This document shows positions 14,751 through 24,425 of a stretch of DNA of 64,000 bases, one piece after another. The position numbers and the translations under genes were made by a program. The DNA comes from Sapria himalayana. Lineage: Eukaryota; Streptophyta; Magnoliopsida; Malpighiales; Rafflesiaceae. The stretch covers positions 22,612-86,611 of the forward strand of contig JAREIK010002441.1 of the NCBI GenBank assembly GCA_029783825.1. Reading direction: 5' to 3'. Numbering within the stretch: the stretch's first letter is position 1; each line of letters starts with the position of its first letter. The notes under the pieces were generated by a model that did not search any database, was not told the DNA's origin, and saw only the letters and a program-made list of their open reading frames with translations.

Positions 14751-14758
14751 CTCAATGC
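14751..14758. repeat. Left target-site duplication of hAT copy 1
   Basis: The octamer CTCAATGC before the element matches CTTAATGC at 18,493-18,500 after it, at 7 of 8 positions. The undisturbed satellite carries one CTAAATGC at this place. An 8-bp duplication is the hAT hallmark. Confidence 0.85.
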
Positions 14759-14776
14759 TATGAGTGCTCATGGGAC
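14759..14776. repeat. Terminal inverted repeat of hAT copy 1 (transposase-distal)
   Basis: TATGAGTGCTCATGGGAC matches the reverse complement of the other end at 16 of 18 positions. Confidence 0.85.
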
Positions 14777-15728
14777 GGGATCGGATGGAAATTACAAATC
14801 GCCAATCCCTTCCCACAGTACGAAGATTTTTTTTTTGAAGATCCAGACCCGTCACATGGGTTGAAAATATTGGGATGGGATGGGATGGAGATCGGGGATT
14901 TTGGGTAGGATAAAATGGTTCCGTGAGGGAATGGAGTTCGGACATTTTTTTCAATTTATTTTCTTCAAACTAGCCAAGATAGTTCATGTCGAAACCTTTT
15001 GTTGTACCATTTATCATTCCTTAGATATGTATCTTTGAAACTCAAATTGGGCCAATTTTGTTTTGTCAAATAGGCTGAATACCGCAAACGAGTTCCATTA
15101 CCTTGTCAAAAGCTTTGATGTGCAGTAAAGGATATAAATGTTAAATAGAACGGGACCGAGTTGTGTGCTTAATTTGGTTCTTTGTTGTTTCACAAGTTGG
15201 CTTTTTTCAGCCGAGAGAAAGTTAACCATAATAGCAATATTATATTTTTTAAACAATTACTTAAAATATTAAGGAATAGCTAAAGATGACCACAAACATT
15301 GGTAGCAGCAATTAATGCTTAAGTAATTGCTAAGATTAGGTAGCTAAATATAACAAAAAAATACAACTAATAACAACCATGATAATAATCATTTCAAAGG
15401 TCCGTCCCAAAACAGCAACAAAAATCCAAACTCAATTAATTATCTCTTCTACAACTCATCCATTTTCTTCCTTCATTGTAGGAGGTCAACCAAAGATGAA
15501 AGTATGTTAATCCTGTAGACAAACATTTCTAAGATGAAAGAGTAATAAAAAAACAAAATATTACCTTATAAAATTTAATACACTCATTCCAAATTTAGTT
15601 GGCCAACTATAGTTGGAAGAATATTTGGATCTTGTGACCCCTCTGAAAATTGTAATTGAACCATATTTTTATTATATTGAATGAATAAAATAAGTAAAAG
15701 TGAAATTAAAATTTACAAGATTTGTATA

Positions 15729-16043
15729 CTAACCTGACTCATTATCATCAAGATCTTGAACTAATTCTTCAATTTCAATAGATATGTTTGAGCTTCTCAA
15801 CCAATCTTGTAGACATATGAGAACTTCAGCTGTAATAGGTGTTAAAGAACTCCTAAATTTTTCTAAAGTTCTCCTCTCAGTGCTAAATGTAGATTCGTAG
15901 GCCGCAATAGATGCTTGGATATCAAATACATCCCTTGCTACATTTGCCAAAGAAGGATACCTAATCTCATTTACCTTCCACCAGTTTAAAAGATCAAAAT
16001 CAAATCTATTTTTTTCAAGTTTGTCCTCCAAGTACCTATCCAA
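15729..16043 (-). other. hAT C-terminal dimerisation domain, copy 1
   Basis: A 104-residue open stretch runs from LDRYLEDK through DLLNWWK, RYPSLANVARD, IQASIAAYESTFST and FRSSLTPITAEVLICLQDW. These are the conserved blocks of the hAT family dimerisation region, in order. In known hAT transposases this region also holds the conserved Glu of the active site; the ES in YESTFS is the likely equivalent. It ends at a TAG stop with a short acidic tail. A stop just upstream separates it from the rest of the gene. Confidence 0.9.
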
Positions 16044-17868
16044 CTATTCCAAAGCTACAACTTCTTGTAATTTCTCCAATTCAACAATAAAAATCATCAA
16101 CATAAGTATCACTACCATCAAAGAAATCATCATTTTTCTTCAACACAGTAGAAGAGAAATCATCTTCTTTTGATTCATCCTCATTTAAATCTTTATAATC
16201 ATCCATCATCTCAATTAAAGCATATATAACCTTCTTCACCAAATTTTGAGCCAATTCCTCTCCATAATGCTAAGTGTACTTAACCTTGAGATATTTGAGC
16301 TTTTATCTAGGATCCAATACTACTGCTACAAAAAACATAATATTTGTTGACTAAAGAGAACTCCAATATTTGTTAAATTTATGCCTCATTTTAATACCCA
16401 TTTCAGACACCATTGTATCTCTACTATTTTCATAAAGCTCAATTTTTTTCAAAATTCGAATAATCTAACAAAAATAAACACTAGAGGTAGAATATTATGA
16501 GCCAGAAAATTTACAAGTTACCTCATAAAAAGTTTTCAAGAAATGAGCCAAAATTTTGGCATTTGTTCAGTCTCTCTTAGTTGGAACATTTGAACCAAAC
16601 TCCTTCAAAAACCTTTTGTCTTTGTCCTCCAACTTATCAAATTGTTTTTGATATTTTATATAAGTTTGTAGGATTAAATAAGTTGAATTCCATCTTGTAG
16701 GACAATCTAATTGCAATGAAGATCCATATGTCAAGTTTGCTTCTTCAACACATAACTTAAGCATATCTAATATTTTAGGACTGCTCCTCACATATTTCAC
16801 CACACCTCTAATTTTTTGATTAGAACCCTCAACTACTGCTATACCATCTCTGATAATTAAGTTTTGGATATGAGCACAACATCTCATATGAAAAAGCTAG
16901 CCTCTCAAAATATTACACTTTTCTTCACAGGCCTTTTTTTCAATTGTTCAACTGCAACATCATTATTTGATGCTTTGTCAATAGAAATGCACATCAACTT
17001 TCTCAAACCACATTCATTCATGCAAAACTTAATAGCATTTTAAATATTAACTCCAGAATGACTTTTAATTACACAAAAGTTCAAAAGCCTTTTATGCATT
17101 TTTATTGAGAATCAATGAAATGAACAATCAAACATATATAAGATAAATTTTCTAGTCCAAGTGTCTGTATTCAATGAAACTCTACAACAATGAGATGATA
17201 TGCTATCAAATAATTTATACTTTTCCTTCATAAACAAAGAAAAACAATCTCTCAGTATAGTGTGCCTAGATGGATTTTTAAATTGAGGCACACTAACTTC
17301 ACAAAACTCCTTAAACTCATCCCTCTCAACAAAACAAAAAGACAATTCATCTTTTATGATCATTTTCACCAAAGCCTCCCTAACTAGTTGTTGATCAAAT
17401 TTCAAACAAGTTAATTTATTATCCTCTTGAACTAGTACCTTGAGTGAAACTCAACAAAGATTGTGATTTGTCTTTACCTTTGTGTGCTTCTATTAATTCT
17501 TTTTTGTGTAGAAATTTCCTACAAGTCTCTCTGAAGTATTTCCATAAACCCGAAGTACCTTGATGAGTTTTTGGCAAATATTATTTCCTACACCGTATAC
17601 AAGCTGCCCTACCAGTTTCATTTCCCTCTGAATCAACTAATATCTCATAAGTTTCCCAAACAGCAGACTTATACTTTTTATGAGCTTGAGGTTCAGATGT
17701 ACCTTGACTTTCTTTTACAATTTGAATTGAAGAACCTGCCATAACAATAGGAGGGGTCGTGAAAGGATGATGATTGGATTTACCAGTACTTTGATCATTT
17801 GAGATGTGATCATCTTCAATTTATTGTATTTTTGTTTTACCACTGGATTATGCCATCTGCATTGCCAT
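15729..17868 (-). pseudogene. hAT transposase pseudogene (RICESLEEPER-like), copy 1
   Basis: This is the remnant of a transposase that would cut and rejoin the element's ends in the nucleus. From the ATG at 17,868 the pieces come in family order. A BED zinc finger lies at about 17,505-17,690: AACIRC supplies the Cx2C pair and GLWKYFRETC has Tyr where a zinc-binding His is usual. A helical insertion and first catalytic-Asp segment lies at 17,112-17,405 (RVSLNTDTWT). The second Asp segment near 16,975 reads ISIDKASNND. Then come an RNase H-like stretch at 16,567-16,887 (MRCCAH, CPTRWNSTY), a DPRYKLKYL-like segment near 16,290 with a stop inside it, and the C-terminal dimerisation domain at 15,729-16,043. 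Stops follow the N-terminal MAMQMA, the RK of the finger and LE just before LDRYL, with frame breaks between pieces. The coding span of about 2.1 kb fits a family protein of about 700 residues. The gene is dead, but the family call is firm. Confidence 0.92.
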
Positions 17869-18228
17869 TAATTAATATGATATGTCAAGCATAAATACAT
17901 ATAAATATTTCAAACAAGCAAGCACTACAAAACTGACTATAACACATTCAGCCCATTCATTCGGCCCAACAACAACACCACAACCAATACTCAACAAAAC
18001 TGACTGAGACACATAATAATAATAATTAATCACTCAATTCTTGTCAGAAAAACAAACCAAAGGCTGGTGGCATCTGAGAAATGGTGGAGGCAACCAAAAG
18101 TGCGGCGGACAAGGGTTGGACCTAACTGAACATGGCTGGAACAGCGTGAGGTTGCTTGGAACTCATCGGAACAGGTGATGGTTGCGTCGGAATTGGATGG
18201 GCAGTAGTGGAATTGGTTGCATCTTCAT

Positions 18229-18290
18229 GTTATATATATATATATATGTGTGTATATATACATACATACATACATACATATATATATATT
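18229..18290. repeat. TA/TG/CATA microsatellite inside hAT copy 1
   Basis: Alternating TA, a short TG run, five or so CATA units and more TA occupy about 60 bp of the region upstream of the transposase. The same place holds about 8 TA units in copy 2 and about 25 in copy 3. Confidence 0.9.
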
Positions 18291-18474
18291 CCTTGTTCTA
18301 GTATCGGTTTTTTAGGGGGGACGATTCTCGAGATGGATATTACTTAAGATCCGGAACCATCCCAAAAGAAAAAAATACGTGACAGAATGGGACGAGAAAA
18401 TTCAAAGTAAATGGATTTTTCTCAGTCTCGATTCTTTTTTTGACTAGACTTCGGGTCAGGTCACGAATCTCAGA

Positions 18475-18492
18475 GTCCCATGAGCAGCCATA
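18475..18492. repeat. Terminal inverted repeat of hAT copy 1 (transposase-proximal)
   Basis: GTCCCATGAGCAGCCATA is the near-exact reverse complement of the opposite end. Copy 3 begins with the related TAGGGCTGCTCACG. Confidence 0.85.
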
Positions 18493-19640
18493 CTTAATGC
18501 ATATAAAGTTAAATCAGTAAACTCCTAAACCCCATAATACCTAAATACATAAACCAATAAACCGCTAAATACTACTTAATAATTAATAAATTGATTTTTT
18601 ATTGCTATTTATTATATTTTTAAATATTCATTTTAATTATTTATTAGTGTATTTATTTAGAAATATTTATTACAAAATAAATTATGAGTGAGACAAATAA
18701 AATTTAAATAATATATTATTTATCTAATAAAAATATACGCTTATTAAAAGAAGTATAAATTTAAAAATTAAAAATTATTATCAAGTAATATAAGTTACTT
18801 TAATTTTCAATCAATTTGGGTTTTTAAATATTTTTTAATTAATATCTATCTTAATATTAATAGTTTATAAATTTAATTTTTAATCATTATTATAATATTT
18901 ATCTATAAAATTATTTATATTAAATTTATATGATATATAATTATTAATATTATTATATAAAATATTGTATTAAAATTTCAAAAAATTTTAAATATTATTA
19001 TATTTTCAAATGTTATAACCTATGAAAATGATAAAAAATAATATTAATTTTTTTAGTTATTTTATTTTTTAAATAAAACATATAAACCACTAAAAGCCTA
19101 AAAACATAAATCACTAACCTCCTAACGACAAAACCTCTAAATACTTAAATCATTAAACTGGTATACATTTATAAAAAATCATAAATCTCATTTTAATTTT
19201 TATTCAGTATAATTTTAAATCTTTATTTTAATTATTTATGAATTTATTTTATAGAAATATTAATTAAAAAATAAATTTTTAGTGAGACAGATCTAATTTA
19301 AATTAAACCGATATCCCTAAATAATAAATAATAAATCTCATTTTTTTAATTATAATTTTAAATATTCATTTTAATTATTTATTTGTTTATTTATATATAA
19401 ATATTAATTACAAAATAAATTGAGTTAGAAAAATATAATTTATATAAATTATTTTCATCAAAAAATTATTGATTCAATTTTTAAAAGAAAAAAAAATTCA
19501 AAACAAAAAATTATTATATAGTAATATATTTTGTTTTCTTCTGAATCATTTTAGGTTTTGTAATTATATTTTAATTGATATCTATCTTATTAAAAATAGA
19601 TTATTAATTTATTTTTGATCATTATTACAATATTATAAAT
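18493..19640 (-). repeat. hAT-linked satellite block, copy A
   Basis: The block follows hAT copy 1 and matches 45,104-46,280 after copy 2 and, inverted, about 60,730-61,911 before copy 3. All three share the rare variants ATATAAAGTTAAATCAG, ATTTATC near AATATATTA, TCAAGTAATATAAG, the contracted TATCCCTAAA and ATAAATTGAG. Confidence 0.8.
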
Positions 19641-20382
19641 AAAATTGTTTATATTAAATTTATATAATATATAAATATAATGATTATTATAACTAAATAT
19701 TGTTTATAACTAAATATTGTATTCACCTTTGAAAATATCAAAAAATAATAAAAATAAATTTTTTATTATTTTATTTTTGTAATAAAACCTATAAACCACT
19801 AAATGCATACACAGTTAAATTAGTAAACTCCTAAACCTCATAATGCCTAAATACATAAACATTAAACCGCTATATACTACTTAATAATTAATAAATCTAA
19901 TTTTTATTTGTATTTATTATAAATTTAAATATACATTTTAATTATTTATTAGTTTATTTTTATAAAAATATTTATTACAAATTAAATTATGAGAACGACA
20001 TATATATTTTAATTAATTTATTTTTAATCAAAAAAAAATTATGCTTATAAAAGAAGTAAAAATTTAAAAATTAAAAATTATAATCTAGTAAAATATTTTA
20101 CTTTAATTTTTAATCAATTTGGGTTTTGTAAATATTTTTTAATTAATATCAATCTTTTTATTAATAGTTTATTAATTTAAATTTGATCATTATTATATTA
20201 TCTTTCAATAAAATTATTTATATTGAATTTATATGATATATAATTATTAATATTATTATAACTAAATATTGTATTCACATTTCAAAAAATGTTAAATATT
20301 ATTATATTTTCAAAGGTTATAACCTATAAAAATGACAAAAAATTACAATTTTTTTTTGTTATTTTATTGTTTAAATAAAACC

Positions 20383-20462
20383 TATAAACCACTAAATGCC
20401 TAAAAACATAAATTACTAAACTCCTAAACGACAAAACCTTTAAATACTTAAACTATTAAACA
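20383..20462. repeat. Octamer sub-array, typical example (10 units of 8 bp)
   Basis: The stretch divides without gaps into TATAAACC, ACTAAATG, CCTAAAAA, CATAAATT, ACTAAACT, CCTAAACG, ACAAAACC, TTTAAATA, CTTAAACT and ATTAAACA. All but one keep TAAA at positions 3-6 (or a one-base variant), with variable outer dinucleotides. Confidence 0.9.
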
Positions 20463-23400
20463 TGTGTACATTAATAAAAAATCATAAATCTCAATTTATT
20501 ATTATTAAGTATAATTTTAAACTTTTATTTTAATTATTTATCAGTTTAGTTTTATAGAAATATTAATTACAAAATAAATTATTAGTGACATAGATCTAAT
20601 TTAAATAATTTATTTTTCATCAAAAAAAAATATCCTTATAAAAAGAGGCAAAATTTTAAAAACAAAAATTTATTATTTAGTAATAAATTTTATTTTTATT
20701 TTGAATAATTTTAGATTTTGAAATTATATTTTAATTTATATCATTCTAATTAATAATAGTTTATTAATTTATTTATTGATCATTATTATAATATCTATTA
20801 ATAAAATTATTTATATTGATTTTACATTATATATAATTATCAAGATTATTATAACTAAATATTATATTCACATTATAAAAAAAATTAAAAATAATTATAT
20901 TTTCAAAGGTTATAACCTTCAAAAATTAGATAAAATCACTTAAGGCATAAACACTTAAATGACTAAACCCCAAAATACCTAAATACTTAAACCATTAAAC
21001 CTGTATATCCTGAATAATAAATAATAAATCTCAATTTTATTTGTATTCATTATAATTTTAAATATTTATTTTAATTATTTATTAGTTTATTTTTATAGAA
21101 AATAAATTACAAAATAAATAATGAGGATGACAAATATAAGTTAAATAATTTATTCTTAATAACAAAAATATAAACTTATAAAAAAAGCAAAATAATAAAA
21201 AAATTATTTTTTTGTAATATATACTTTGATTTTGAATAAATTTAGATTTTGCAAATATATTTTAAATAATATCTATCTAATTAATAATAGTTTATTAATT
21301 TATTTATTGATCATTATTATAATATCTAGCAATGTGATTATTTCTATTAAATTTAAATGACTTATATTTATTAAGATTATTATAACAAAATATTATATTT
21401 ACATTTAAAAAAATTTAGAAATTATTATATTTTCGAAGGTTATAACCTTCAAAAATTAAAAAAAATAAAAATAAATTTTTTGTTATATCATTTTTTAAAT
21501 AAAACTTATAGACCACTAAATGCCTAAATACTTAAATCTATAAAATCCTAAACACAAAAGCCACTTAATACTTAAAACTTTAAACTCGTAAACCTTAAAT
21601 ATAATTTAAATAATTTATTTTTGATCAAAAAAAAATTTAAGCTAATAAAAAGAAGCAAAAACTAAAAAACAAAAATTATTATTTGGTAATAAATTTTACT
21701 TTGATTTTGAATAATTTTAGGGTTTGCAATTATATTTTAATTCAATTCTATACTAATAATAATAGTATATTAATTTATTGTTTGATAATTGATAGCATAT
21801 CTATCAATAAAATTATTTATATTTAGTTTATATTATATATAATTATAATGGTTCTTATTACTAAATATTGTATTCACATTTTTAAAAAAATTTAAAATTA
21901 TCACATTTTCAGAGGTTACCTCAGAAAATGTGAGAAAATATCAAAAATAATTTTTTTATTATTTTATTGTTTAAATTAATCCTATAAACTACTAAATGCC
22001 TAAACACTTATGTCAATAACTCTGAAATCTCGAAAACCATAAACAGATAATACTTTTAAACTGGTATACCCTAAATAATAAATTATAAATCTCAATATTA
22101 TTTTTTTTCATTAAAATTTAAAATATTAATTTTAATTATTTATTAGTTTATTTTTATTAAATATTAATAACAATATTAATTATGAGTTAGACAAATAAAA
22201 TTTATATAAATTATTGTTCATCAAAAAATATAGATAAACTTATAAAAAGACGAAAAAATTTCAAAACAAAAATTTATAATATAGTAATATATTTTACTTA
22301 GATTTTGAATCGTTTTAGGTTTTGCAAATATATTTTAATTAATATCTATCTTATTAATAATAATTTATTAATCTATTTTATGATCAGTATAATAATATCG
22401 ATCAATAAAATTATTTATATTGAATTTACATGTTTTTTATTTTTTATGATTATTATAATTAAATATTGTATTAACATTTAAAAAAAATTAAAAATTATAA
22501 TATTTTCAATGGTTATAACTTGAAAATGAGAAAAAATCATAAATTTTTTTTTTTATATTTAATTTTTTAAATAAAACTTTTAAACCACAAAATACCTAAA
22601 TACTTAAATTTCTAAACTCCTAAACTCTGATACTACTGGATCACACACACATAGCGACGGACCACAGTACACACGTGAACATATTCTTGTCCATTTTGGT
22701 GTAGCATTTAGAGGGGCCAGCAAGTCCTGGAAGTAGCCAGAAGTATGGGCCACCAGCTTGTAGAGGGCCCCACTAGCAAGCCGGGATGATAACATTCAGA
22801 CAACTAACGAGACCGAGCAAACTGGTCTGGAGTAAACCCATTAGTAGCTAGGAGTGGGTCCCACTAGCCCTATCAGGCAGCATAGAGAGCCACCCAAACG
22901 TCCCCGAACAGGAGTAGCGAGTAATCCATGATTAAATGGAGAACCGGCAAAATTTGAAGCATCACCAAGAATGGCCAGTAAGGAATGGAGTCCATACCAG
23001 CCACATGGGAGCGAAAGATTCAAACTTGTAGCTTATGTTTGTAGTCTTATTTGTATTTTGGATATTGTATGGACAATGAACTCGTCGAGATGGATCATGA
23101 CGTACTCACACGCACAATCTTGTCTGGTCTCTATGTAGCATGCAATGAGGGCAACTGGACCCTTGAGTGTCTCTAAGTGGGGCCTACTAATGCATTTTGT
23201 AAATACACAATAGGCGATGCTACACTCCCGGGAACAAAAGACCCATCTTTATAGCATTTTGTAATTTTACTTGTATTCTAGCTTGGTTGTACACGTAGAT
23301 AATTAGACTATGATATGGAAATCATCACACATGCACACCGATGCATGCATATTTTTTGATATTTTGTCGATGCAACATACAGCCACTTCTTGGAGCTCGT

Positions 23401-23880
23401 GGAGGAAGCATTCTAACCCAAGAGATACTCTTTTGAGGACCATTGGAGCAAAAGAATGTGGAATTCAGAGGTTAGAATGAATTTACAAAGTTTCGTAGAT
23501 ATGGACTTGTGGATTTATGGGTATTCAGATTTATATGTATTCCATTACATAGCAATGCCATAGGCAAATGCTTGATGCTACATGTCACACACATTCACAA
23601 TCTTATATTTGCATAGTTTTAATATGGTGCATCATTCAGGGTCCTCCAAAAGGCTTGGACAAATCCGAATGAAAAGGATGCAAGGCGCATAATGACTCAA
23701 TGCCAACTTATAAGTCTGGGAATGCCAGGTGATTTTAGTTGTATTCGTATGCTTGGAATTATTAGGCATTATGTTTTTTATGTATTTTATGCATAGAATC
23801 ATTAAGGTGCATAGGATTTGGTGGGCGGGCCTAAATTAGTCAGCTTTTTAGTCTCTTTTAAGTTGTGTTCCTAAATGATA

Positions 23881-23917
23881 AATAAAGTGTGTATTTTCCA
23901 AAAAAAAAACAAAAAAA
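23881..23917 (+). other. AATAAA signal followed by A-rich tract
   Basis: AATAAA at 23,881 is followed 14 bp later by an 18-base tract of A with one C. This is the spacing of a polyadenylation signal and a genomically copied poly(A) tail. The other module copy has the same arrangement near 48,719-48,756. Confidence 0.5.
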
Positions 23918-23920
23918 CAC

Positions 23921-23998
23921 CATAAACCCTAACTTTAAATCCTAACCCTTAAACCATAAACTATAACCCTAACCCATAAACCCTAAATCCTAAATCTC
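23921..23998 (-). repeat. Degenerate interstitial telomere-like repeats
   Basis: About 78 bp contain CATAAACCCTAA, CCTAACCCTTAAACC, ATAACCCTAACCC and ATAAACCCTAAATCC. These are variants of the plant telomere heptamer CCCTAAA, and less regular than a true telomere. A second copy lies at about 48,757-48,836. Confidence 0.7.
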
Positions 23999-24159
23999 AT
24001 GTTTTGCACTTTTATAATCAAATGACTAAGTGTTAAATTTAAATTGAAATTCACAACTTTTAGGAATGTCACAGATTTATCTTTTTGTATATGTAACACA
24101 AAGTCATGACTCAAGGGGTGAGTTATGGATTTAGTCTCTTTCTTGCTTTAGATTATTGT

Positions 24160-24425
24160 AGCATTAGCAATGATCATGATTGTATATTTTGTCTCTAGAA
24201 CACAAAATCATATCGATGAGAATATGCCGTAACTTGTGTCTCTCTGTTGAACATATTGTTATGGCACTAAGAATGATCATGAATACATATTTATTTACTA
24301 TAATACTGGGTCACAGTATTGGATATGACCATTGCTTGTGCATTTTATCTTTAAATTGTAAAGTCATTGCACTAGGAATGATCTTAACTTTGGACATTCC
24401 TCAAAAGCAAAAGTCATGACCCTAG
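24160..24425. repeat. Degenerate ~100-bp tandem repeat within module copy 1
   Basis: The phrase AGCATTAGCAATGATCATGA near 24,161 recurs as GGCACTAAGAATGATCATGA near 24,262 and TGCACTAGGAATGATCTT near 24,366. The spacing is about 101-104 bp, with weak similarity between. Confidence 0.5.

Larger units (their letters stand above)
10916..14758 (-). repeat. Satellite array, reverse block up to hAT copy 1
   Basis: Reverse-orientation units occur, with palindromes near 11,365, 11,980, 12,725, 13,320, 13,920 and 14,675. The octamer segment reads CTAAAC/CTAAAT here. The last unit is interrupted in its second octamer by the hAT element. There are no genes; the open frame at 12,580-12,822 is satellite sequence. 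Confidence 0.92.
14759..18492 (-). mobile_element. hAT transposon copy 1, complete ends, degenerate
   Basis: This is a 3,734-bp hAT superfamily DNA transposon lying in reverse. The ends are imperfect inverted repeats: the left end reads TATGAGTGCTCATGGGAC, and the right end read in reverse is TATGGCTGCTCATGGGAC, differing at two positions. It is bracketed by an 8-bp target duplication (CTCAATGC/CTTAATGC). From the transposase side it has an upstream region of about 620 bp with a TA/CATA microsatellite, a transposase pseudogene (15,729-17,868, minus), and a downstream region of about 970 bp with GGGATGGGATGGG-like subterminal motifs near its far end. The gene has several stops and frame breaks, so the copy cannot make a full transposase. 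It is the most complete copy in the window. The Ac-type/RICESLEEPER assignment rests on the BED finger, the RNase H-like and the dimerisation segments. Confidence 0.92.
18493..22629 (-). repeat. Satellite array, reverse block between hAT copy 1 and module copy 1
   Basis: Reverse-orientation units contain no gene. The first ~1.15 kb carries variants private to hAT-flanking DNA, such as AATATATTATTTATC, TCAAGTAATATAAG and ATAAATTGAG. Later units (20,570-22,100) are the same types as those at 31.3, 34.1, 39.1 and 53.3 kb. The final unit is cut in its octamer segment by the composite module. Confidence 0.92.

Noticed and set aside
14730..14954. Open frame of 74 codons on the minus strand
   Set aside because: It runs from the hAT terminal region across the terminal repeat into satellite, so it is chance reading of non-coding transposon end.
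18156..18347. Open frame of 63 codons on the plus strand
   Set aside because: It lies antisense in the transposon's upstream region and its middle is translated microsatellite (repeated Tyr-Ile and His-Thr).
22604..23023. Minus-strand open frames in the composite module
   Set aside because: They are not preserved as a common reading frame in the second module copy, start in or near satellite and show no recognisable domain.
24180..24419. Open frame of 79 codons in the module tail
   Set aside because: It is explained by the ~100-bp degenerate tandem repeat, and the second copy has indels that break the frame.
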